Source: Eubacteriales bacterium (lineage in GTDB: Bacteria > Bacillota_A > Clostridia > Lachnospirales > Lachnospiraceae). Taken from it: DNA of 7,786 nt. The stretch lies in assembly GCA_030527765.1 (NCBI GenBank), contig JAUNAE010000174.1:1-7786 (forward strand). Direction: 5' to 3'. Positions 1-6,690 of this stretch are shown here, piece after piece; within the stretch, counting starts at the first letter, position 1, and the number at the start of each line of letters is the position of its first letter. The translations under genes were made by a program, and so were the position numbers. The notes beneath the pieces are model-generated. The model was not told the origin of the DNA. It saw nothing but the letters and a program-made list of their open reading frames with translations, and searched no databases.

Positions 1-917
1 GACAATATTTTGCCGGACCATTGATCTTAGCCTATACCGTTTCTGAGAAATATGTGAAATTAGCACAGTATCTTGGATGTCTTGATGTTTTGAAAATTCA
101 TTACGATGATTTTGATCTTGAAATAAAAGAAATACAGGACGATGACATCGAAGATCTTCAGTGTGACTTCGAGAACTTCTTTGAGATAATTAGTAGGTTG
201 ATTAGTGCTGGATTGATTTCGGATGACCAGATTGAAAGATATAATCTGGATTTTGGCGCGGGAAGTTCAGATGATGACGATGACGTTTATGAAGAATTTC
301 CAGAACAGGAAGTGAAGAATTTCTCATCTCTCCGTGCACACATTCAATCTTTATGGAAGGGCTCCAAGAACCCTTACGTGGAGAAACAGTATATCCAGTG
401 GAAGCCGAAATTTGCTCTGGATAAAAAGAACTACGCATACAGTATGTACCAAAGTATGTTTAGCGAGAATCGCTGTTTCTGTCAGATGTGTAGGCAGAAG
501 GTACATAAGAAATATATCGAACGAAACGATATTGAGAAGGCACCTGCATATGCATGGAATCAGATGTATCTGAATCTGTGTTTGACTTGTAGCAAAGATT
601 ATATTTCTATGCGATACAATGATATCGTCTGGGGAGAGTTTATCAAGGCCATTATGGCTGTAAAGCCTTCTACCGCAGGCAAGTTTGAGGTCCCGATTGG
701 TGATACCTCAATCACTTTTACCGCAACACATATTGCAGAGGTACAGGAGATACTCAAAGCTCAGGGCTGGGGACAGAAAGCTCCAAAGCGAGTTCCAAAG
801 CTCGGAAAGAGTATTGAGGACCAGACGGAAGCCGAAAAACGAGCCGAAGAAAAGGAAACCAAAAAGGGTCAGAAGAGACCAAATAAAAAGAAACCATTCT
901 ACTTCCATAAGAAGTAG
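1..917 (+). CDS. C-terminal part of a large unidentified protein with a treble-clef-like zinc finger (5' end outside window)
   Basis: The reading frame is open to the left edge (first full codon at 3), so the TTG at 21 is not a credible start; 304 codons are visible. From the N-terminal side one sees a helical region, an acidic patch with five consecutive Asp near 254-286, then a Cys cluster C-x-C-x2-C (visible residues 158, 160, 163) followed after about 30 residues by N-L-C-L-T-C-S (Cys 193 and 196). This layout resembles the treble-clef finger of HNH proteins, but the His expected after the last Cys is Ser. A conserved-looking TFTATH segment follows, then a Lys/Arg-rich tail of about 45 residues that could bind nucleic acid. 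Family not recognised with certainty; from memory it could be the tail of a large sacsin/GHKL-type ATP-binding protein seen in defence loci, but no ATPase domain is visible. The gene ends 26 bases before the Mrr gene, on the same strand. Confidence 0.8.
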   Translation, partial: QYFAGPLILAYTVSEKYVKLAQYLGCLDVLKIHYDDFDLEIKEIQDDDIEDLQCDFENFFEIISRLISAGLISDDQIERYNLDFGAGSSDDDDDVYEEFPEQEVKNFSSLRAHIQSLWKGSKNPYVEKQYIQWKPKFALDKKNYAYSMYQSMFSENRCFCQMCRQKVHKKYIERNDIEKAPAYAWNQMYLNLCLTCSKDYISMRYNDIVWGEFIKAIMAVKPSTAGKFEVPIGDTSITFTATHIAEVQEILKAQGWGQKAPKRVPKLGKSIEDQTEAEKRAEEKETKKGQKRPNKKKPFYFHKK

Positions 918-929
918 GAACAGATATCA

Positions 930-939
930 AGAGGTGATT
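930..939 (+). promoter_or_regulatory. Ribosome binding site of the Mrr gene
   Basis: AGAGGTGATT lies just upstream of the ATG at 944 and matches the extended anti-16S complement (AGGAGGTGAT) closely. It supports 944 over the second in-frame ATG at 950. It lies in the 26-base gap after the preceding gene, so the two genes can be read from one transcript. Confidence 0.7.
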
Positions 940-943
940 TAGT

Positions 944-1852
944 ATGCCAATGCCAAAATATCACGAAATATATAAGCCTTATCTTGCTGCGCTGATGGAT
1001 AAGGAAGTGCATAAAACCAAGGAGGTTAAGCTGCGAATTATTGAGGCATTCAATCTTTCTGAAGAAGAGACTGAAATGATGCTTGCAAGCGGAACTCAAA
1101 CAGTATTGAATAATCGAATTGGATGGAACAAAACCTACTTGAAACATGCAGGGCTTATTGAAACACCTTCAAGATTTGAAGTCAAAATTACTGCTGATGG
1201 ATTGAGAGTCTGTCAGCAGTATGATGTGATTGACGATGATGTGCTGGCTCAATTTCCAGGTTTTTGTGAATTTAAGAAAATCCCTCTCAAGAAAGAATCA
1301 GCCAAACAACCGATGGTGGATATTACCAATGAGGAAACTCCACAGGATACGATGCAGAGAGTGTATGATCAGATAAATGAAGAGTTGGCAAGTGAAGTTC
1401 TGGAGATGGTTCTTAAGCAGTCGCCTATTTACTTTGAGCATATGGTAGTAAAGCTTTTAGAAAAAATGGGATATTGTAAAGAACTGAATGGACATGGAAT
1501 GACAACCCAAGCCACCGGTGATGGTGGAATTGATGGCGTGATTTATCAGGACAGACTTGGCTTTGATAAGATTTACATTCAGGCCAAGAAGTGGGATCCT
1601 AAAACTACTGTTTCCAGACCGGAAATTCAAAAGTTCTTTGGTGCAATGGCAGGCCAGCATGCGTCAAAAGGCCTATTCATTACAACGACTTCGTTTTCAC
1701 AAGGAGCAATTGATTATGCTGCCGGTCAGAGTATTATCTTGGTCGATGGAGATACGCTCGCAAAATTGATGATTGAATATGAACTGGGTGTGTCGACGGA
1801 GACGGTGTATAAGATTAAACGGATAGATACCGATTTCTTTATGGAGGAATAA
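944..1852 (+). CDS. mrr: Mrr-type restriction endonuclease
   Basis: Predicted cytoplasmic DNA endonuclease of the Mrr family, whose E. coli member is a type IV enzyme acting on methylated DNA. Its 302 residues match the usual length of about 300. Residues 1-90 form the Mrr N-terminal winged helix, recognisable by the MPMPKYHEIYKPYLAAL opening, the LASGTQTVLNNRIGWNKTYL stretch and the AGLIETP turn. Residues 160-275 are the Mrr catalytic domain, a PD-(D/E)XK fold: FE at 164-165, GDGGIDG with the metal-binding Asp at 197, and Q-A-K with Gln213 and Lys215, so the active site looks intact. The GLFITTTSFS segment and the IILVDG strand are also typical. The gene is followed after only 6 bases by the deoxyribosyltransferase-like gene, whose ribosome binding site lies inside its last codons. 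Specificity (which modified base, if any) cannot be read from the sequence. Confidence 0.93.
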   Translation: MPMPKYHEIYKPYLAALMDKEVHKTKEVKLRIIEAFNLSEEETEMMLASGTQTVLNNRIGWNKTYLKHAGLIETPSRFEVKITADGLRVCQQYDVIDDDVLAQFPGFCEFKKIPLKKESAKQPMVDITNEETPQDTMQRVYDQINEELASEVLEMVLKQSPIYFEHMVVKLLEKMGYCKELNGHGMTTQATGDGGIDGVIYQDRLGFDKIYIQAKKWDPKTTVSRPEIQKFFGAMAGQHASKGLFITTTSFSQGAIDYAAGQSIILVDGDTLAKLMIEYELGVSTETVYKIKRIDTDFFMEE

Positions 1853-1858
1853 GTATCA

Positions 1859-2200
1859 ATGGTTGGGAATTATAAGGTGATCACGCTGTGTGGAAGCACC
1901 AGGTTTAAAAAGCAGTTTATGAATGCTCAAAAACAACTAACCTTAGCTGGTAATATTGTAATCAGTGTGGGATTGTTCGGACATTCAGGAGATAATGAAG
2001 TCTGGGAAAACATGGATGAGGGGACTTTGACTGCAACTAAGGAAATGCTCGATGATATGCATAAGCGAAAAATAGATATGGCAGATGAAATATTTGTGAT
2101 CAATGTCGGTGGCTATATCGGTGAAAGTACACGTTCAGAAATCGAGTATGCCTTGAAGACAAGTAAGGTTGTTACTTATCTGGAACCTATGGAGAGATGA
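1859..2200 (+). CDS. Nucleoside 2-deoxyribosyltransferase-like protein
   Basis: A 113-residue protein with the Rossmann-like fold of the nucleoside 2-deoxyribosyltransferase superfamily (including phage-type, DUF4406-like members). Visible motifs: first strand and nucleotide-binding loop VITLCGSTRF (7-16), a second strand with GNIVISVGLFGH (31-42), the H-x2-K-I-D-x-A-D-E motif (68-77), and GGYIGESTRSEIEYA (84-98), which holds the Glu candidates for the nucleophile (Glu89, Glu94, Glu96). Family members cleave or transfer N-glycosidic bonds of deoxynucleosides, and related folds bind or break down nucleotides; the substrate here is unknown. The start is ATG 1859 with GGAGG at 1843-1847 in the end of the Mrr gene. 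It sits 6 bases after Mrr and 3 bases before the next gene, so it is probably translated with both. In this setting it may act on the nucleotide pool or read a nucleotide signal; that role is inference. Confidence 0.82.
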   Translation: MVGNYKVITLCGSTRFKKQFMNAQKQLTLAGNIVISVGLFGHSGDNEVWENMDEGTLTATKEMLDDMHKRKIDMADEIFVINVGGYIGESTRSEIEYALKTSKVVTYLEPMER

Positions 2201-2203
2201 CAA

Positions 2204-2410
2204 ATGGGTTTGTTTGACATAGATGACGATAAAATCAAAGCTCTATATCATAGGGCATGGTTGGAATGCAATCGTGGATTCGTAGATCCGCGAAAATATC
2301 CATATCTTGATAAGGCGTTATATTTGTTCGCGAAAGAAAATGGATGTTCTTATGACGAGGCCTTGATTCTTGCCAAGACCGGTAAGAGGATTGGAAGATT
2401 AAATCACTAA
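2204..2410 (+). CDS. Small protein of unknown function (68 residues)
   Basis: A short gene beginning three bases after the preceding stop, with GGAGAGA at 2191-2197 as ribosome binding site. The product is acidic at the N-terminus (MGLFDIDDDKIK), mostly helical, and ends in a basic segment (AKTGKRIGRLNH). There is no signal peptide, membrane segment or Cys motif. I do not recognise a family. It does not look like a HicB antitoxin or a ribbon-helix-helix regulator. The tight spacing, a good ribosome binding site and sensible composition argue that it is real. Its position between the deoxyribosyltransferase-like gene and the coiled-coil gene suggests a small partner or adaptor, which is inference. 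Confidence 0.68.
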   Translation: MGLFDIDDDKIKALYHRAWLECNRGFVDPRKYPYLDKALYLFAKENGCSYDEALILAKTGKRIGRLNH

Positions 2411-2437
2411 TTTGAAGAAATAAAGGATGGTGATGGC

Positions 2438-3868
2438 ATGCTGCTGTTTTCAACGATTCTTGATATTACAGAATCGCTTACAAAAGAAAAATTTATAGAG
2501 CTTGTCTCCCTCTGGAACCAAAGCGCCAAGTATAAAGAAAACATCGTTCAAGGAGTATCCTGGAATGGTGAGAGAAATATTAAGTTTGGCACAGAGAAGC
2601 TCTCTATCGAAATCATAGATTATCTAGAGAAGGATATTCTTGCTGTGCGCCACGAGAAGATCACAGCAGATGATGTTGCCTGGGATACTGACTTTATTGT
2701 CAATTTTTCAGAACGAAAGATAGCAATTCGTTTGGATCGTACCTATAGCGAAGATGCACTGGAGATGAATGCTAAATTTTCGACACCACATTTTATATCC
2801 CTGCTGATTGAGCATGGATACCTGCAGGACGATCATGGAATTCCAGTCTTGAGGGATCCGATTGTGATATCGGATGCTCAGATTGATTTGATTCAAACGG
2901 TTCTGAAGAATAAGGAATATTACGAATTGCCGGTTGTATATGTGGCAAAGGATTATGAAAATCATGATCCGCTCAGTATTTCCTGGCTAGCATCCAGATT
3001 AAAGGGAGCTGCGCATGTTCTTGTCGAAGAGAGCAAAGCCGCCTGCCAGGAATGCATAGATATTTGCGATGAAACCCCGGAAGAGTACGGAGCTGTTCGT
3101 ATTTACTATCCATCCTTGGGTGTAAATAGAAAACGCTTCTTATTCCGGAGTTCAACTGGAAACATAGATGTTCGATTAGAAAAAGTAATCCGTCATGTTA
3201 TCCAGTACTGGAATTCACAGCGTATGGATACTTTATATACCTGGCAAGGCGTGAACAGCGCGGTTCTGTCGGATAATCTTGCCAATCAGATTTCCAGACT
3301 TGCTGAGGCAGAAAGTGCCAAGCAAAGTGCTGAAGAAGAAATCAGTCAGGTGTATGAGGCCTTTGATGAGGACATTAAGAGCCTTCAGAGAAAAGTGGAA
3401 GAATTGGCAAAAGCAAATGAAGCACTTCAGATGGAAAACTTTGGACTCCGTGCGAAGATGAATGCATCTGACGCGATGCCAATCATTTACCAGGGCGATG
3501 AAGAAGATTTTTATCCGGACGAAGTAAAAGACATGGTATTGGGAGTTCTGGCCGACGCTCTTAACAATACTGAGAAGGGAACACGCCTTTACGATATTCT
3601 GGAGGATATCCTGCAGAATAACCCATATCAGCACTTGAGTGATGAAAGAAAACAGAGAGTAAAGAACCTGTTCAAGGGATATAAGACGCTTACCGGAGCA
3701 ATGAGGCAGGAATTATTAAGCCTGGGATTTGAGATTACTGATGACGGAAAGCATTACAAGATCACTTACAAAGGTGATCCTCGTTATATGGTTACTGTCG
3801 GAAAAACTCCAAGTGATAACCGGGCCGGCAGCAATAATGCAGGTATGATCAATAAGATTATGCTTTAG
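2438..3868 (+). CDS. Coiled-coil protein with a HicA-like C-terminal domain
   Basis: A 476-residue cytoplasmic protein. Residues 1-230 form an alpha/beta region with the marks PVVYVAKDY (165 on), LASRLKGAAHV (184-194) and VRIYYP (220-225); I recall this 'LA-x-L-x-G-x-AHV ... VRIYYP' pattern from uncharacterised proteins in other bacteria. Residues about 283-343 are a strong heptad-rich coiled coil. Residues about 420-476 resemble the HicA/YcfA mRNA-interferase fold: a LLSLGFEI helix-turn, GKHYKI with His439 at the place of the HicA catalytic His (GSHH), a TVGKTPSD strand, and a final NNAGMINKIML helix. HicA is normally a 60-80-residue toxin; here the domain is fused to a long coiled coil. The start is ATG 2438 with AAAGGA at 2422-2427; no earlier in-frame start follows the previous stop. 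The helicase gene follows after 42 bases. RNase activity is inference; the fold may only bind nucleic acid. Confidence 0.8.
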   Translation: MLLFSTILDITESLTKEKFIELVSLWNQSAKYKENIVQGVSWNGERNIKFGTEKLSIEIIDYLEKDILAVRHEKITADDVAWDTDFIVNFSERKIAIRLDRTYSEDALEMNAKFSTPHFISLLIEHGYLQDDHGIPVLRDPIVISDAQIDLIQTVLKNKEYYELPVVYVAKDYENHDPLSISWLASRLKGAAHVLVEESKAACQECIDICDETPEEYGAVRIYYPSLGVNRKRFLFRSSTGNIDVRLEKVIRHVIQYWNSQRMDTLYTWQGVNSAVLSDNLANQISRLAEAESAKQSAEEEISQVYEAFDEDIKSLQRKVEELAKANEALQMENFGLRAKMNASDAMPIIYQGDEEDFYPDEVKDMVLGVLADALNNTEKGTRLYDILEDILQNNPYQHLSDERKQRVKNLFKGYKTLTGAMRQELLSLGFEITDDGKHYKITYKGDPRYMVTVGKTPSDNRAGSNNAGMINKIML

Positions 3869-3898
3869 TTGGATAATAGATGTAGTTTAGTGGATGAC

Positions 3899-3906
3899 AG
3901 GAGAGG
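3899..3906 (+). promoter_or_regulatory. Ribosome binding site that fixes the helicase-nuclease start at 3911
   Basis: AGGAGAGG lies 4-7 bases before the ATG at 3911. The longer reading starting at the TTG at 3869 abuts the previous stop codon and has no comparable site, and the residues it would add show no recognisable feature. The 42-base gap that holds this site contains no evident promoter or hairpin. Confidence 0.75.
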
Positions 3907-3910
3907 TGTT

Positions 3911-6049
3911 ATGAGCAAAAATCCAAGATGCCTGTATGAAAGCAGCATCAAATCTTTTCTTGATAAGGAAAAAGACTCCGTTTTTGGAGTAATATGCGAA
4001 AGATATCATGGCGATGCTCTGACAACTACCAGAGAAGCATGGATCAAAGAAATTGAAATCTTACAGAAGGTTCTGATCCCCTGGGGAGATTCAGATGGAC
4101 ATATTATATTTGAATACGATATTCCTCGTCTGGGCAAAAGACTGGATACGGTTTTACTGTTAAACGGAATGGTATTTTGTCTCGAGTTTAAGGTTGGAGA
4201 ATCAAGAATCATAGAGAACGATGTGGATCAGGTGTTGGATTATGCACTGGATCTTAAGAATTTTCACAAGTACAGCCAGGATTGTGTGATTGTACCTATC
4301 CTCATTGCGACCAAGTATGGAAAAACCTCATCCTTTATTCAGAAATCCGTCTATGATGATCGAGTTGTAAATCCGCTGATAACGGGAGAAAAGGGAATTG
4401 GCAAGTTGATTATAGATGTGCTGAACCACTTCCCAGGGGAAGCACCATTGGATAAAAATTGGATTATCAGTCCATATGCGCCCACTCCAACAATCATCGA
4501 GGCTGCAAGAACATTGTACGAGAGCCATTCTGTAGAGGATATTACAAGACACGAGGCAGATGAAGTCACTACAGATCGAACAATTTCGTATATCCTCGAT
4601 GTAATAAAGAAGAGTAAGGAAAACGGAGAGAAGAGTATCTGCTTTGTAACAGGAGTACCTGGTGCAGGAAAAACACTCGTAGGCCTTGATGTTGCGGTAA
4701 AGCAGACCTATCAAGGAAATGATAATCCTGACCTGGATGAAGGAGCAGTCTATTTGTCCGGTAACGGTCCACTGGTAGCAGTACTCAACGAAGCGCTTGC
4801 AAAGGATAATTATGCCAAGTGCAAGGAGCGTGGAGAAGCGAAGAAGCTTACTGATTCACGCCGAGAGGTTGGAAAATTCATTCAGATTATCCATCGCTAT
4901 CGTGACAATATGCTTGCCAAGATAAAGAATCCAGTAGAGAACGGAGTTCTTGAAATAGATCCAGAGAAGGCAGTGAAGCTGCAGCATGCGGGCTATGGTG
5001 AAGTGGAACATGTTGCTATTTTCGATGAAGCGCAGAGGTCATGGACCCACCAAAGACTGGCCGCTTATCTTAAACGAGGTGGAACTTACGGTAACAAACT
5101 GAAGGTTCCTAACTTCCCGGTGTCTGAGGCATCATTTCTTATCTGGTCCTTGGATCAGAGAGAAGACTGGGCGACTATCGTGTGTCTTGTAGGCGGCGGT
5201 CAGGAAATCAATACCGGTGAAGCCGGTATTTCCGAATGGATTAAATCTTTAAATGAAACCTTCACACATTGGAAGGTATATATATCGCCACAGCTGACAG
5301 AACCGGAGTATGCAGAAGGTAAGGTTAATGAACTTCTGCAGGACAATAAGAATGTTACCTTTGCCGATGATCTGCATCTAGGGGTATCTCTGCGATCATA
5401 TCGAGCCGAAAAGTTGTCCGCATTCGTGCATGCCCTGTTGGCTTTGGACAAGAGTGCCGCTTCCATATATGCGGATATTAAGTCCAACTATCCAATTATA
5501 TTAACCAGAGACATGGAAAAGGCCAAGAGATGGCTTCATGAAAAAGTAAGAGGAACGGAACGAACCGGTATATTGATCACAAAAGAATCTGCAAGATATA
5601 AGCCATTGGGAATTCATGTCCTGCAGACTGGTGATGAGAATGCTGTTCACTGGTTCCTGGAGGATAAAGCCGATACTAGATCCTCGAATTATTTGGAGGA
5701 TGCAGCAACGGAGATTCAAGTACAAGGACTTGAACTGGATTATGTATGCCTTCTTTGGGACGCAGATATGCGATATGAAAACGGCGAATGGCATTTCTAT
5801 CGATTTAACAGACAGACTAAGTGGATTGAACAGAAAGCGTATACCGATAGCAAGCGAGAGCAGATGCAGTATATGTTGAATGCATATCGAGTGCTTCTTA
5901 CCCGGGCCAGAGCTGGAATGGTTATCTGTGTACCGGAAGGAAATGGCAATAAGACTCTTAGTGGATTCTGGGAGGATAGTACCCGATTGCCGGAATACTA
6001 TGAAGGCACCTATCAGTATCTGAAAAGCCTGGGGATAGAGGAAATCTAA
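3911..6049 (+). CDS. PD-(D/E)XK nuclease fused to DUF2075 (Schlafen group 3-like) superfamily 1 helicase
   Basis: A 712-residue protein counted from ATG 3911. The N-terminal domain (about 1-150) carries a PD-(D/E)XK nuclease core: Glu68 in IFEYDIP, Asp79 in KRLDTV, and Glu92-x-Lys94 in CLEFKVG, with the usual D-x12-E-x-K spacing. From about residue 235 follows the DUF2075 helicase domain: Walker A GVPGAGKT (248-255, Lys254), Walker B VAIFDEAQ (Asp372, Glu373), the conserved VGGGQEINTGEAGISEW segment, EIQVQGLELD (601-610), and YRVLLTRARAG near 659-668 with the arginines of motif VI. All NTPase motifs appear intact. Such proteins are predicted to use ATP to move on DNA or RNA while the nuclease cuts it; they recur in bacterial defence loci. 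The gene lies between the HicA-like coiled-coil gene (42 bases) and the methyltransferase gene (47 bases). Whether it acts on DNA or RNA cannot be told. Confidence 0.9.
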   Translation: MSKNPRCLYESSIKSFLDKEKDSVFGVICERYHGDALTTTREAWIKEIEILQKVLIPWGDSDGHIIFEYDIPRLGKRLDTVLLLNGMVFCLEFKVGESRIIENDVDQVLDYALDLKNFHKYSQDCVIVPILIATKYGKTSSFIQKSVYDDRVVNPLITGEKGIGKLIIDVLNHFPGEAPLDKNWIISPYAPTPTIIEAARTLYESHSVEDITRHEADEVTTDRTISYILDVIKKSKENGEKSICFVTGVPGAGKTLVGLDVAVKQTYQGNDNPDLDEGAVYLSGNGPLVAVLNEALAKDNYAKCKERGEAKKLTDSRREVGKFIQIIHRYRDNMLAKIKNPVENGVLEIDPEKAVKLQHAGYGEVEHVAIFDEAQRSWTHQRLAAYLKRGGTYGNKLKVPNFPVSEASFLIWSLDQREDWATIVCLVGGGQEINTGEAGISEWIKSLNETFTHWKVYISPQLTEPEYAEGKVNELLQDNKNVTFADDLHLGVSLRSYRAEKLSAFVHALLALDKSAASIYADIKSNYPIILTRDMEKAKRWLHEKVRGTERTGILITKESARYKPLGIHVLQTGDENAVHWFLEDKADTRSSNYLEDAATEIQVQGLELDYVCLLWDADMRYENGEWHFYRFNRQTKWIEQKAYTDSKREQMQYMLNAYRVLLTRARAGMVICVPEGNGNKTLSGFWEDSTRLPEYYEGTYQYLKSLGIEEI

Positions 6050-6096
6050 TCTCTCTTATTTGCAGAATATCTTTGAATTGAGGAGATGTAGGCTAT
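6050..6096 (+). other. Longest intergenic gap, carrying a ribosome binding site
   Basis: At 47 bases this is the largest non-coding stretch in the window. It contains AGGAGA at 6081-6086, ten bases before the ATG at 6097. I see no T-run after a hairpin and no convincing -35/-10 pair, so it is not evidence for an end of transcription between the helicase and the methyltransferase. It is still the most likely place for a module boundary. Confidence 0.55.
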
Positions 6097-6690
6097 ATGA
6101 AAACGATTGATTACTACAACCAAAACGCTGAAAACTTCATAGAGAACACTCAGAATGTAGATATGCACTTCGCTCAGGATAAATTCCTTTCCCTTTTACA
6201 AGAGGGAGCTTCTATCCTTGATTTCGGTTGTGGTTCTGGTCGTGATACCAGGTATTTTCTTGATAAAGGATATCAGGTTACAGCAACAGATGGATCTGCA
6301 GAGCTCTGCAGATTGGCCAGTGCCTTTACGGGTATTGAAGTAAAAGAAATGCTGTTCCAGGAACTTGAAGATATCGATATTTATGACGGTATATGGGCTT
6401 GTTCATCCATTCTTCATTTGCCAAAAGTGGAGCTGCTTCCTGTTCTTCAGAAGATGTGCCTTGCGCTTAAAGACAAGGGTGTGATTTACACGTCTTTTAA
6501 GTATAGTGATTTTGAAGGAGAGCGAAACGGACGCTATTTTACAGATTTTACGGAAGTTGCGTTTAAGGAATTCATTGCTGAATTACTGGAATTAACGATT
6601 GAGGATTACTGGATCACCGGTGATGTCAGACCTGGAAGGGGTGAGGAGAAATGGCTGAATTTAATACTCCGCAAATCGGATATTCGCTGA
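6097..6690 (+). CDS. Class I SAM-dependent methyltransferase (TehB/UbiE-like)
   Basis: A 197-residue soluble enzyme of the Rossmann-fold methyltransferase class. Motif I is LDFGCGSGRDT (41-51), the SAM-ribose acidic residue is Asp65 in VTATDGS, and IWACSSILHLP corresponds to the motif IV strand. It lacks the (D/N/S)PP(Y/F) motif of N6-adenine/N4-cytosine DNA methyltransferases and the PC motif of 5-cytosine enzymes, and it is too short for a separate target-recognition domain, so it is probably not an ordinary DNA modification enzyme. The methyl acceptor is unknown: a small molecule, nucleotide, RNA or protein are all possible. ATG 6097 has AGGAGA at 6081-6086. Its last 40 bases overlap the HNH gene, which suggests coupled translation and a shared job. 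I recall similar small methyltransferases beside helicases and HNH genes in Firmicute defence loci, from memory only. Confidence 0.88.
   Translation: MKTIDYYNQNAENFIENTQNVDMHFAQDKFLSLLQEGASILDFGCGSGRDTRYFLDKGYQVTATDGSAELCRLASAFTGIEVKEMLFQELEDIDIYDGIWACSSILHLPKVELLPVLQKMCLALKDKGVIYTSFKYSDFEGERNGRYFTDFTEVAFKEFIAELLELTIEDYWITGDVRPGRGEEKWLNLILRKSDIR
6636..6648 (+). promoter_or_regulatory. Ribosome binding site of the HNH gene inside the methyltransferase gene
   Basis: AAGGGGTGAGGAG precedes the ATG at 6651. The AAGGGGTGA half sits about six bases from the ATG, the AGGAG half only two. An in-frame stop at 6642-6644 means that no earlier start is possible, so 6651 is the first available ATG. The site lies wholly inside coding sequence of the upstream gene, consistent with translational coupling. 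Confidence 0.65.

Noticed and set aside
21..23. TTG as the start of the first gene
   Set aside because: The frame stays open through codon 3-5 to the window edge, and no ribosome binding site can be assessed upstream; the gene is more simply a truncated C-terminal part.
3233..3634. 133-codon minus-strand open frame
   Set aside because: It is opposite the coiled-coil segment of the 476-residue protein, has low-complexity hydrophobic composition and no family resemblance.
3760..3779. 6-bp inverted repeat GATCAC/GTGATC
   Set aside because: Short arms with an 8-base loop, inside the HicA-like coding region and without a T-run; chance is sufficient.
3678..3868. Stand-alone HicA toxin gene in a HicAB pair
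   Set aside because: The HicA-like segment is in frame with the preceding 400 residues without a separate start site, and no HicB-like gene is next to it.
3869..3910. N-terminal extension of the helicase-nuclease from a TTG directly after the previous stop
   Set aside because: A clear AGGAGAGG precedes the ATG at 3911, while the TTG has no comparable site and the added residues show no recognisable feature.
5210..5230. Perfect 8-bp inverted repeat with a 5-base loop
   Set aside because: It encodes the conserved NTGEAGI segment of the helicase and is not followed by a T-run, so it is best explained by coding constraint.
6613..6624. 12-bp perfect palindrome ATCACCGGTGAT, 26 bases before the HNH start
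   Set aside because: About two such palindromes are expected by chance in a window of this size, it is inside coding sequence, and no second copy was noticed.
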